From contig JAGEMR010000245.1 in assembly GCA_021030915.1 (NCBI GenBank), forward strand, positions 1 through 22,531: DNA of 22,531 bases, given 5' to 3'. The position numbers were made by a program, and so were the translations under genes. This DNA is from Astrothelium macrocarpum. Lineage: Eukaryota; Ascomycota; Dothideomycetes; Trypetheliales; Trypetheliaceae. A model generated the notes under the pieces. It was given only the letters and a program-made list of their open reading frames with translations. It had not been told where the DNA came from and did no database searches. Positions 8,145 through 17,728 of this stretch are shown here, in pieces. Position 1 is the first letter of the stretch; each line of letters begins with the position of its first letter.

Positions 8145-10043
8145 CTATCTTTTCCGCTCACGGAACTGAAGGACCGGCCCCTGTTTTACTGCCGCAACGT
8201 GCTCCCAGAGTTGGTATTCCTCCAGCCGGTGTCTACCATACACAGAAATTCTCGTCCCGCAGCCAACCTTACCATTCAATCCGTCAGCAGCTCTGACGTC
8301 AAATCTACTGAGCAAGGTTGCAAGCGTCAGCATTATTTCTGAAATAGCGAGCTCTTTTGCAATACAGCTCCGCGGTCCAAGTAAGAACGGAGCAAATGCA
8401 CTCTTTTGAAGTTGAAGTCCTTCCTCGTCCACAAAGCCGTTGTCAACAGACCAACGCTCCGGACGAAAATCAAAGGGGTCTGGGAAATAATCTGGATGAT
8501 GATGGATAGCGTAGAGCGATGTTCCAACATCGCAGCCTGCTGGAACCGGCTGTCCGTCGACATTCACGCCATCTGCAGTGACTTCTCGCCATTGAGCACT
8601 TGCTGCTGGTGGAGACATGCGTAGGCTCTCGTCAACACATGCTCGCAGATAAATGCAGGAATTCAATTGGTGCCCGAGGCAGATACCTTCAATATTTGGA
8701 AAACATTGTTGGATTTCCTGGACTGCCTTTTCATAGACGCTGGGATTCCTGATCAAGTAGAACAGGGCTGCTGCGATGGCTGTCGAGGTCGTCTCCGAGC
8801 CTAAACGTTGTCAGTGCGTCCAGCAAAAGGGAACAAGAATTGCGGATGTAAGTTCAAACCACAGTGCACTTACCGGCCATGAGCAGAGTCGTAGCTTCAC
8901 TTCCGAGCTCGGCCATACTTGGGCCTTTGTCCGATCCCGTGTTCTCATCCACAAGAAAATTGGAAAACACGTCGTTTCGCCGCATTTGTGATGGTTTCAT
9001 CCGTTTATCTAGAAGAGAGTTGATGAAATGAATAAGCTTCTTCCGAGACGCAATTGACACTGAAAACAGGCACTTGTCAATAAAGCGATTTTGGAGCTCT
9101 CGGGCCTGGAACAGGACACCAGTACGAATATTGCAGTCTTCTATGGACTTAATGATAGCCCGGCTATCAGGCTTGTCGATTAAGTTGTATTCTTCTCCAA
9201 AAATCACGTCCAGCACTACATCAATTGCTAGACAGCTGGCTGTTGGGACAGTCCTCTCGTCAGATTTGCAGTCTCATAAAGAGTAGCCATACTTACTCCA
9301 CTTTGACATGTCATGAGCAATTGACCATCCGGACTGATTGATCAGGTCGGGCGCTACTTGTGCGGCCAAATTACGAACGTGTTTCAAAATAGTGTCCCCA
9401 TGGTCTTGTAAAGCAGAGGTAGAAAAGCCTCGACTGAGGATTTTCCGCTTCTCTGCATGCATTGTCCGGTCTGTGGCCGTAAAAGTACTGGGCGCCCGGT
9501 GCACCATAACGTGATACGAAGATGACTTCTGGAAATCCTTACTATGGCCATACATTACTGACATTTCCCGGTTAGTCAGGTCGCTTCAGAGCATGTAAGA
9601 TGACTTGCTAGCCTTACTTTTCATGCCGGTGTTAGTGTTCACTAAGAGACGGTTTGGGCCATATCTGACAAAATTCCCTATAAATGAAAATAATTAGCTT
9701 ACTACCCAGGCATCGACAGATGGTTGCGCACCATAGCTCTGGTGACATCTCCACATGTCAATGTGGATGTCACCTGTCCAGGCATAATATGCACTGTATA
9801 GATTACTAATTTTGGCGAGAAATGGTCCCGGATATCTCGAAAGCGGATGAAAAAACAACCGATATACGCAAACAAATAATACCTAGCTCGCGACTCAGAT
9901 TTGGTTCGTATGAAGATGTCTCGTATAAGGTGTAATAAACTATTCTTTTGCCGCGGGCGACACATCAACGACAACGAACTTACATATGCCAGACAAGCCA
10001 CAGGGGCAATTTTAAGTATCTCTTTTCCTTGAAGCAAAATCAT
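8145..10043 (-). CDS. Cytochrome P450 monooxygenase, membrane-anchored, six exons
   Basis: My model is complement(8145-8800, 8874-9227, 9297-9557, 9618-9677, 9732-9882, 9984-10043), giving 513 residues, a usual length for fungal ER P450s. Introns are 73, 69, 60, 54 and 101 bp, with mostly GTAAGT/GTAAGG donors (one GTGCGC) and CTAAC/CTGAC branch motifs. A hydrophobic N-terminal anchor (about 9-31) is followed by the proline hinge HPLSRYPGP at 32-40. The oxygen-activating I-helix motif is AGSETT at 295-300 (exon junction inside Gly296). The K-helix ExxR is ESLR at 353-356, and PERW is at 409-412. The heme loop is FLLGPRSC, with Cys441 as thiolate ligand; the usual glycine two residues after Cys is alanine (CIAKELA). 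It would oxidise a hydrophobic substrate with electrons from P450 reductase. It diverges from the enoyl-CoA hydratase gene. Substrate and CYP family are not determinable here. Confidence 0.93.
9741..9774. repeat. Near-perfect inverted repeat inside P450 exon 2
   Basis: GGTGACATC-T-CCACAT and ATGTGGATGTCACC pair over 14 bases with one bulged T and a 4-base loop. It encodes part of the TGDIHIDMWRCHQ stretch near the 5' end of the mRNA and ends just before a 54-bp intron with an atypical GTGCGC donor. Confidence 0.75.
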
Positions 10044-11000
10044 TGAGAGAATCTCGAATTTGGTTGATAGAGACGATCGATTAGTGAAGTGTGGTAAGAT
10101 GATGTGCACTTTCATTCAATGCACAATGTCAAAAAAAGTTATAAACGAAGAAATGGACTTCCCTGTGCAATTTGCCGGTTGCACATGGAAAAGTTGACGA
10201 AACTGGACAACATGAGCAAGGACTAGGCGTGATAAGATTTCATTTTTCAATGCTATCATCGTCCGTGCATCTTTTTTTGGAAAACGTCCCAGCAGCTATC
10301 AGGCAGAATTGATTCAGAAATATGCGGATTACTACGTAATCAGGTCGGGATGAGATTCCTTGTTCTTGTGATAGTAACGAGATATTTCCAAAAATAAGTT
10401 GAACGCCGACTTGGCGATTTAGCCATGGTTTAGAGATACGACATTAGCCATTCGAGTGCCCACTCAAATACGGAGGTACCGGGGAGGCCTTGGACGCAGA
10501 TTCGTGATGGAAATTGATAAAGTTAAGCTAGCGTATTATTGGAGCACATTTCAAGAATTTGGGCTAAAACACAGGCCTAGATAGCCCTGTCGTACCTGCT
10601 CTAGCGGCTCGGCCCGGGGTTCCCCCTGCTCTAACAACATTGCGAGGTGGGTATCTCCGTGTAGGCCATACTTTCAACACCGCGCAAAGCGCGTGAGACA
10701 ATTGCCGAGGGCGAAAAGCCGGTCTCTACTACGGAATGTACCATTGGGGCGAGCATTGTATCTGCGAGGTGTGCAGTGGCTATGTCATCGACCGATCTGG
10801 AATTCGAATTGTCGTAGAGGCTTTGAGATCTCGGTTGATATTGTAGGGCTTGGAATCTCAATTACCACGAGCTTATCCTTCATAGTTGCGGCTGCTCTCT
10901 ATTCCTCGTCATTCGAATCCGTGCCATCTTTGGTTCAATCAACGTTTGGCTTGTCCAATATCATTCTAGCAGCTCACCAATTGTATATGCAGTTCAGGAG
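10044..11000. promoter_or_regulatory. Divergent promoter region between P450 and enoyl-CoA hydratase
   Basis: Nearly 1 kb separates the two start codons, which point away from each other. It contains a zinc-cluster-type palindrome at 10471-10481 roughly in the middle. The right part (10697-10843, plus) has a 49-codon frame with transporter-like residues that may be a gene remnant. The stretch from 10044 to about 10440 shows nothing I can name. Confidence 0.55.
10471..10481. promoter_or_regulatory. Candidate Zn2Cys6 regulator site, CGG-N5-CCG
   Basis: CGGAGGTACCG is an inverted CGG pair with a 5-base spacer, the form bound by dimeric fungal binuclear zinc-cluster activators. It lies 428 bases before the P450 start and 520 before the hydratase start, so one site could serve both. 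No regulator gene is in the window, and short palindromes of this kind also occur by chance. Confidence 0.35.
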
Positions 11001-11960
11001 ATGGGGGTTTTGCTTGGCAGATTCTTACAAGTTCTGGCCCTATTTAACTTGCCTCATCGAATTCTCCGTCTCTTTACGCAAAATTTCGGTTTGTTTTCTT
11101 CTGGCACGATCAAAATTCCGACTATTGAAAAAGCAAACGGCCCTTGGACAACAATAGAAACCGAAGATGGTTATACTGTTTCCCGTCACAACGGAACCAT
11201 CAAGATATGCCTCAATCATCCAGAAGAATGTAACGCACTGACAGCGGTTATGGTGGAAGGCATTACTCGCCTTTTCAAAACTCTCTCAGCGGATAATTCG
11301 GTACACAGGATCGTGATTACGGGCCATGGGCGATATTTCTGCACGGGGATGCACCTAATGGAGGACATATTCGCGTCGATTCCTAAGCGAAGTAGTGCGC
11401 TTCGTGATCTCTTCCAGTGTATCGATACATGTCCAAAACTTACAATTGCATTAATCAATGGTCCTGCTTTTGGCGGAGGCGTTGGTCTAGCAACAGTGTG
11501 CGATATGCGCCTGGCTTTAGCCAACAGCTTCTTTTGCTTGAGTGAAGTCAAACTGGGATTATGTCCTGCAATCATTTCCAAGTTTTTGGTGCGCGAGTGG
11601 GGTTCCAGTCTAGCGAGGATGGCTATGATGACGGGGCGAAAGATTCAGGCTCAAACTCTCTATAATGCAGGAGCTATACATGCTCTCGCACCCGATATCG
11701 AGTCGCTTGAGAAGGCCGCAGAAGAGTTCTTATCCGACACAAAGCTGGCTGCTCCTCGGGCCGCCGCATTATGCAAGACTTTAGTTCGCGAAGCTACTGG
11801 AAGGGGAGATGTAGATGACTTGGTTGGCGAGGTTTTTGAGGACATGCTGGATCAGAGCCCCGAGTCTGAGTACGGAGTTTTGCAATTTCAGAAAGGGATT
11901 AGAAGTATTGTCTGGGAGGACGTGACTCAGAATAATGTACATTGGCCTAGCAAACCATGA
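11001..11960 (+). CDS. Enoyl-CoA hydratase/isomerase (crotonase superfamily, methylglutaconyl-CoA-hydratase-like)
   Basis: A 319-residue single-exon frame. The crotonase core runs from about 55 to 300. The first oxyanion-hole segment is GRYFCTGMHL at 110-119; the second is GPAFGGGVGL at 154-163. The usual first catalytic Glu (in the CEL of typical hydratases) is replaced by glycine (VGLA). The second is kept, Glu182 in SEVKLGL. That pattern, with LCPAIIS following, resembles 3-methylglutaconyl-CoA-hydratase-like and fungal secondary-metabolite hydratases (inference from memory of the family). The reaction would be hydration, dehydration or isomerisation of an enoyl-CoA, pairing naturally with the nearby dehydrogenase. 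The first 50 residues are an unusual hydrophobic and basic extension. The start is the only in-frame ATG before the core; an unrecognised upstream exon could replace it. The C-terminus SKP is not a standard peroxisomal signal. Confidence 0.85.
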   Translation: MGVLLGRFLQVLALFNLPHRILRLFTQNFGLFSSGTIKIPTIEKANGPWTTIETEDGYTVSRHNGTIKICLNHPEECNALTAVMVEGITRLFKTLSADNSVHRIVITGHGRYFCTGMHLMEDIFASIPKRSSALRDLFQCIDTCPKLTIALINGPAFGGGVGLATVCDMRLALANSFFCLSEVKLGLCPAIISKFLVREWGSSLARMAMMTGRKIQAQTLYNAGAIHALAPDIESLEKAAEEFLSDTKLAAPRAAALCKTLVREATGRGDVDDLVGEVFEDMLDQSPESEYGVLQFQKGIRSIVWEDVTQNNVHWPSKP

Positions 11961-12161
11961 TATCAAAATGGATCAATAGACCTTCTGGCGTATGAGCTCT
12001 GGTGTATAGATTCACATAAGCATCACAGCTTCAATTGTTGTGTACTTTCTGCGACGCCGGACCTAGTCCTACTTCATTCTGCCACAATTGACCGCCAATA
12101 TGTCCACTCTAAACACAATGTTATACGATCACCTTCACAAAAAGCTCGTAGCTCCTGTTTC

Positions 12162-13661
12162 ATGCCTGTCTTGAAAGCCAAATCCCCCAAATTGCCGATT
12201 TATTTCTTCTCGCGCTTAGGACGAGCCAGGTGTCCGAATTGCTCGGAACTTTTTGCCACCACATGGTCTAAATCTTTCACCAACTACACACGGTCCCCTG
12301 TTTCGCAACTTTCACAATATAGCACCATTGCAAGGCCAAGATTCCACAGAATGCCATCAGTATCCGGCCTAGACGAAAAGACCCTGACGGTTATCCAGAA
12401 GTCATTTCCGACAATACCAAGTAAAGAGCCGAACCCTGTAGTACTGTCTGCCGCTCTATATCCGACCATGACCTATAGCAAGGCCGATCAATTCTCCATT
12501 ATGGATTGGACTCAAGACGCAACCAAATTCGACACCTCATCAACTGAGCAATTATCTCATTTCAACACTCATCTATCAAGCCGCACCACTGTCATAGGTT
12601 CGAAGCCCTCTATTGCAGATATCATTCTCTATACCCGTCTTTCCCCAATTGTGTCCCAATGGTCACCAGACCAAAGAACAGGAGATCAGGGACACCACCA
12701 CGTGGTACGGTGGCTCGACTTTGTGCAGAACAGTTCACTATTTGGCCTGAAGCTCGAAGACAGTGAAAAAGTCGTCATAGATCCTGACGACATCCGTGTG
12801 AAAATAAAACCTATAGATCCCAAAGCTGAGAAAGAGAAGCGCAAGAAAGAAAAGGAGGCATCAGGTGAAGCCGGTGCAGTGGATGGAGAGACAAATGAGG
12901 ACAAACAAGGAGGCGGGAGGAAGGCTAAAAAAGCAGCGAAAGAGGTGAAAGAGAAAGTCGAAGGAGCAGTCGCAGGTGCAGCGGCAGCAGCAGGAGCAGG
13001 GAAAAAAGAAAAGGCTCCGAAGCAGAAACAACCTCCACCCAAAGAGGAGAAACCGCTCAGTCCGGCGCTTATCGATTTGCGTGTGGGTCACATCCTCAAG
13101 GCAGAGCGACATCCGAATGCAGACTCTCTCTACGTATCTACGATAGCAATGGGGGATTCGTCCGGTACAGACAATACGTCAGAATATGAAGGGCAAGTCG
13201 TCCGCACAGTATGTTCGGGCTTGAACGGTCTAATACCCTTGGAAGAAATGCAAGGCCGCAAGATTGTTGCTGTTTGTAATTTGAAACCAGTCACCATGAG
13301 AGGCATTAAGTCGTGTGCCATGGTGCTCGCTGCATCTCCTAAGGAAGCGCCTGGAGAGCAAGACAGCCACAAAGGGCCAGTGGAGCTTGTGGATCCACCA
13401 GTGGGGTCAAACGCAGGCGAACGGGTCTTTTTCGAGGGTTGGCAGGGAGAGCCCGAGGCACAGTTGAACCCGAAGAAGAAAGTATGGGAGACGATCCAGC
13501 CCGGATTTACAACAACCAGTGAGCTTGAGGTTGGCTTTGAAGTAGGCGAGGTCCCTCAGCTCGCAGGTGAAGGCGAGAGCAAGAAGACTGGATTAGGGAA
13601 ATTGAAGACGAAGGATGGTGTCTGCACGGTGAGAACGCTCAAGGGAGCGACAGTGCGATGA
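12162..13661 (+). CDS. ARC1: Arc1/AIMP1-type tRNA-binding aminoacyl-tRNA synthetase cofactor
   Basis: A 499-residue single-exon protein. It has an N-terminal GST-like region (about 90-200, ending VRWLDFVQNSSLFG) and a Lys/Ala/Glu-rich linker (220-296). A C-terminal EMAPII/tRNA-binding OB fold starts at about 303 with RVGHILKAERHPNADSLYVS and contains VCNLKPVTMRGIKS at 371-384. Yeast Arc1p binds methionyl- and glutamyl-tRNA synthetases through its N-terminal part and presents tRNA with the C-terminal part; this protein has the same layout. Residues 1-63 before a second Met (MPSVSGLDEK at 64) are rich in Arg, Lys, Ser and Thr with a single acidic residue. They could be a mitochondrial targeting extension or a mis-chosen start; the cytosolic form would begin at Met64. 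A CCAAT box lies upstream (about 12092). It is a housekeeping gene and probably bounds the cluster. Confidence 0.88.
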   Translation: MPVLKAKSPKLPIYFFSRLGRARCPNCSELFATTWSKSFTNYTRSPVSQLSQYSTIARPRFHRMPSVSGLDEKTLTVIQKSFPTIPSKEPNPVVLSAALYPTMTYSKADQFSIMDWTQDATKFDTSSTEQLSHFNTHLSSRTTVIGSKPSIADIILYTRLSPIVSQWSPDQRTGDQGHHHVVRWLDFVQNSSLFGLKLEDSEKVVIDPDDIRVKIKPIDPKAEKEKRKKEKEASGEAGAVDGETNEDKQGGGRKAKKAAKEVKEKVEGAVAGAAAAAGAGKKEKAPKQKQPPPKEEKPLSPALIDLRVGHILKAERHPNADSLYVSTIAMGDSSGTDNTSEYEGQVVRTVCSGLNGLIPLEEMQGRKIVAVCNLKPVTMRGIKSCAMVLAASPKEAPGEQDSHKGPVELVDPPVGSNAGERVFFEGWQGEPEAQLNPKKKVWETIQPGFTTTSELEVGFEVGEVPQLAGEGESKKTGLGKLKTKDGVCTVRTLKGATVR

Positions 13662-14611
13662 ACCGTTATTGGTAAGCTACGTCAGAGCAGATGTATCAAA
13701 GGCCATCGGTACCAAATGGATCCTAGAGCGTGGCTGTGATAAATGCCTCGCTTGCATTAGGCATAACTCCTACGAAGGTATGGCACATGACGATTTCGAA
13801 GCTACAGATTCATCACGGGAATATGCTAGAAAACATGAGACAATAAGTAGGCCAATGCATGCATCGCCCGAATGAAGTCATCTCGTCTTCAATGCAAAAT
13901 TATGACAGTTTCGATCACTCATGTATGTACGTGTCAGATTGCTTTGGGTGTACGTCTAAGCCCCAGGCGTGGGTGAAGTAAGAAACGTTTTTAATTTGAT
14001 TCCTTGGGGCCAATGACGTTGCTTGTTGCAACACTCCGTGGCTGTTTTAGTCAACGCAAAGACCACGGGTTTCTGTAGAGAGAAGCCGAATCTGGTAACA
14101 GATTGCAGATAACTGGAAGTGATCATCTGCTCTTCAAACGCCAGCATTATCGCATCGGGTAGTATTTTGAGAGTCTACCGCATCCGGAAAGCAATACAAA
14201 TTGATCAACGTTTCAGTATTGAGGCCTTCGCACCTATTTACGATAGCACAGTTACCAATGACCTTGAAGGAAGCTCCCATTCCCTTAATGACACATCGAA
14301 AGTGTTACCCCGAATATCATCCAGACCGGTCATCGATCCTCCCAATTAACGATACAAAGTCGTATGATCTCGATATTATACAAACAGAATAATAAGGGTA
14401 TCCCAAAACAGAAATTCTGCACTCAACGCCATAAATGTAGCCCACTCCTTCCAATGTAATTGATGTCTCGGCGTCCTGGCGCCTTCCGGTTCGATAAGTT
14501 GATCGTCATTCTGATCTAACTTTGGCGCATCCTGCTCCAACTATTGCCGCATAAGCGTTCGTAAGTAATATCACCCCTGGCAATTCGAATGTTCAGCCAT
14601 CGCATGCCCAT
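13662..14611. other. Intergenic region between convergent genes
   Basis: Contains the 3' flanks of the Arc1-type gene and of the secreted-protein gene at 14612. Short open frames occur but none has a domain, signal peptide or splice structure. No repeats or RNA genes recognised. Confidence 0.5.
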
Positions 14612-15091
14612 TCAGTAGGTTCCCATGAGTTTGCATTCTGCAAACTGTCGATACCTCGTCCCATTACATGATGTAGTTCCGTCGGCCCACGTGCAGGCAG
14701 CGTATCTTCCTGTGCTCTGAAATCGCACCTCTCCTGCGCATTCTCTTGAATCACGTCCTTGTGTCGCAGTAGCGAAATATGCCGCATTGAGACCGTCCAT
14801 ATTGATGTCGTAGCTACCTTGGCTCACACATGAACCATTGGCTTTCTGTATCTGCGCAGCCAATTGGGTGTCCCAAGGCAGTGGTCCAGAGTGGAGAGAT
14901 TCATCGCAGACGTCGTAGCCTGTATAGAAGGGTATCGAAGGGTCATTGACGGGGACCCAGAAGTTCATGTACGCCGTCTCGCGTGGTTCGAGGTATTGAT
15001 TGTGAGGGAAGGGTTGCTGAAAGATGGGCGATGCAGACGCGAGGCTGAGGAAAGATAAGAGCAGCAGCGGAAACGAGCCAGCGGTCTCCAT
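14612..15091 (-). CDS. Small secreted cysteine-containing protein (effector-like), hypothetical
   Basis: 159 residues, single exon. Residues 1-21 are a clear signal peptide: short polar start, hydrophobic LLLLSFLSLA, cleavage probably near ASA-SP. The mature part has six cysteines (62, 88, 118, 133, 142, 153), enough for three disulfides, and two N-glycosylation sequons (NGS 85-87, NGT 143-145). Aromatic and Gly/Asn-rich segments are typical of extracellular fungal proteins. I recognise no catalytic motif or named family. Small size, secretion and paired cysteines are usual for effectors or surface proteins of plant- or insect-associated fungi, but the function is unknown. It has long non-coding flanks on both sides. 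Confidence 0.75.
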   Translation of the reverse strand: METAGSFPLLLLSFLSLASASPIFQQPFPHNQYLEPRETAYMNFWVPVNDPSIPFYTGYDVCDESLHSGPLPWDTQLAAQIQKANGSCVSQGSYDINMDGLNAAYFATATQGRDSRECAGEVRFQSTGRYAACTWADGTTSCNGTRYRQFAECKLMGTY

Positions 15092-16911
15092 GGTGACAAA
15101 GAGAAGTAAAGTTCAAAGCGAGGCAGAATATGCAATGCAAGGCAATGTGGGGAGGGTCGATGAAATACTAGTCAACAACAGATGACGAATAGAAGAGAAT
15201 AGATCTTGGCTATGCTGTTGGAAAGGAAAGGTTGAGATCAGATCAATGACCTCAGACGAAATGACAGACCTAGCTAATGCTGACAATCACCTCTGTTGGA
15301 GGGAATGGGGAAGTGCCCGGCAATGTATAAGCTTGGCGGGCTTGGCCATGCATGAATCGCTCTGATCCTTCCCACTCATGGCCACCCAACCCCAAGGGAG
15401 CCAGCCTGGAACAATTGACGGAAAAGACGGCGATGTCTGGACCAGTCAGATTGGGTTTCATGACATTGGCCGCTGACGGGACCGCGAAAGGTGCGGCAGA
15501 ATGAGAACCAGTTTACGTTTCGCAAGTTGGGGATGGAAAGCGGGACGAAGCGCCTCTCTGTCGGGGCGTTGGTGGCTTGCAGACTCTCATGCTGTTTTCC
15601 CAAATCCGGTGGCTTTAGCTCTCCTTTCACGCCCTGTCTTTAATGCCATTCCATCCTACAGCGGCTAAGACGGAAGGAAAGGGCATTTTAGTGGTCATTA
15701 TCTTCTCGCTACACGGAATACCGAAAACCGTTATGGCGTAGTACGACAACGTAGCAAACGTCCAACTCTTTCGGTCGATTAGGTAAACGAGTGACCACTT
15801 CAAGTACCTTGCTTTTTGCTGTTAGAACAGCTCTCTAGGCCCCAACTTGTTGTGTTATTAATTGTGAAGCTCTCGCCAGTCGTTCAGAGGCTTCCCGGGT
15901 GCTCCACGGCCATACGCGCCTTATCCGTACACACGCGTACACCGGCATTGCGTGACGCAATGTCTCACCCTGGTGACCCCGTTGTCAAGTTTTTGTAGGA
16001 AGCTAAGTACCTCCGTACACGCCAAGAAAGACAGCGCTCATGTCAGCTCCGGTGAAAGCGCAGCATAGAATCTTGGATGGTTGACACTATTCATCTCCGT
16101 TTGCCAACAAATACTTGTTTTGAGCAGAAACAAAACGGCCAGAGTGCGTTCATTCCTGCCTCTTGGCATTCTTTGCACAGACTGTTGATCATTCATCCAC
16201 GGCCCTGTCCGAATTGCATCTGATGCAAAACAGCCGCTTACTGTCAGTAGTGGCGTTTCCACATTTCTCCATTTGCGCTATTGAAACATTTGCGAAACGA
16301 GCAAGAAAACCCAATTGCCTCCTCTACAATCCAGGGTTCATCACAAGTTCCAAACGTCCACGATCGCACATGTCGCCGATAAACGATGGGCCAATATCCC
16401 TCTAACCGAACCGTGTTTTTATTTCGTTCATGATTTCTGGGATTTATCAGGCTGCGTTGACTTTCGAATAAAGCTTGTAAGTCACCGATATCTGCTATTC
16501 TACTCTATAGCGTCTAGATGGAAACCGAGGCCAATTCTTGTCTTGCCATTGGCTTTTCCATACTCACCCTTTCCCCGAGATTTACGATTCTACCGTCCAA
16601 GGACTCTATTAACCAAAAAGCAAAAGGCCGCGCATTAACAGCTTGGCTGAGACGACACAGCCAGAAGTCTCACAACACAAGGTAGACCGTAATGTAAGCC
16701 ACTGGGCGATCGCTTTGTAATTTCACATAGACTCATAGGAACACATGTTCACGCTATCTCCTCATTGAAGTGTACGACCTTCAACGGTCTCCGTCTCTTT
16801 TGCTTCTGGTTTCCCGATTGTTCCCTCGTAAGAGTCTTCAATTTTTCTGTTCTTGAGAAAACATGCTGGATTGGTCTACTTCCAAACTATAATGAAACAT
16901 TGAACTCCAAC
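15092..16911. other. Long gene-poor region (1.8 kb)
   Basis: The left part is the promoter of the secreted-protein gene on the minus strand; no convincing TATA box was found there. The remainder has only short open frames on both strands without domains or signal sequences. No tRNA, repeat array or transposon end recognised. Base composition is ordinary, so it is not part of an AT block. Confidence 0.5.
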
Positions 16912-17728
16912 TCATGCCCAGACAAATGCTTGTACATTTACTATATCATTCTCACGTGGCGTTGTTATGCTTATGTCGAAATGGTCCAGGCTGGCTGGCC
17001 ATTTTAGAAAGGCAAGAGTATTGCAGCTTTGGCATGAAGTCGGTTGACCAATGCTGTTATTGTCTCTGTCTTTTGGAGCAATGCTCACCTCATTTACCGT
17101 AAAAAGGGCACTGTCGCTGTTTTCTTTAGTCAAGACAATCTTGAAATTGCTGTTCATATAAGGAGATAGTCCCGTTCTTGCAACAACGGTCCTTACCCGG
17201 CGCGCCAATTTTGCTGCGAGGACTTTAATCTTAGCCCAAGCGGACACGCACCTCGCAACCGCATTATTTGCTCCATTTAATCGCGCCCGTCCAGTAATGC
17301 ATATTTCGTTGTCATTACAATAACCAGCTGCAACAGAATGCTGCGAAGCATCTTCTGGATGCCTACAAAAGATGATGTATGCTGTTTGACTAATGAAGGG
17401 TGTACAAGATGATCCACTGAACTGGGTATGCTCTGGATGCACTGTAGGAATATCAAGACAACTTGCTATTGCTCTTGAAGCTCGTTTCGTAAGACTCGAA
17501 TTTGCTGGTGTCAATATGTGACCATGTATTTCATGGTCATCAAGAGCCTCATAATCTAACACGAGTTTTGAGGGGCTAAAAATAGTTCAGAACGCCGTTA
17601 GAGCTTATCGTCAATTTTGATGTTTCAAGACAAACTTACATTGGATGACTAAAGTTATCTGCAAAAACGATAGTCAACAGATAGACTATGAGAAAAAGAA
17701 ACATGCCATTCGCAGTCAAAAAATTCAT
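16912..17728 (-). CDS. Secreted protein with signal peptide and KR (Kex2-type) processing site, two exons
   Basis: My model is complement(16912-17575, 17640-17728), 250 residues. Exon 1 encodes MNFLTANGMFLFLIVYLL, a signal peptide with cleavage probably after VFA (23). A 64-bp intron (donor GTAAGT, branch CTCTAAC, acceptor TTTAG) joins it to exon 2. A short acidic pro-segment ends at LTKR (Lys60-Arg61), a likely Kex2 site, so the mature protein would start ASRAIAS. The body has six cysteines (69, 87, 100, 116, 122, 139) and two more in SCQSC near the end. A second in-frame intron is possible at 17027-17088 (GTGAGC...AAAG, 62 bp). It would change the last residues and end at 16952, giving 216 residues. 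I recognise no family. The upstream TATAAA supports transcription. Confidence 0.65.

Noticed and set aside
10693..11157. 154-codon plus frame with hydrophobic stretches upstream of the hydratase
   Set aside because: Overlaps the hydratase start in another frame; composition is mixed and no transporter order can be traced in it.
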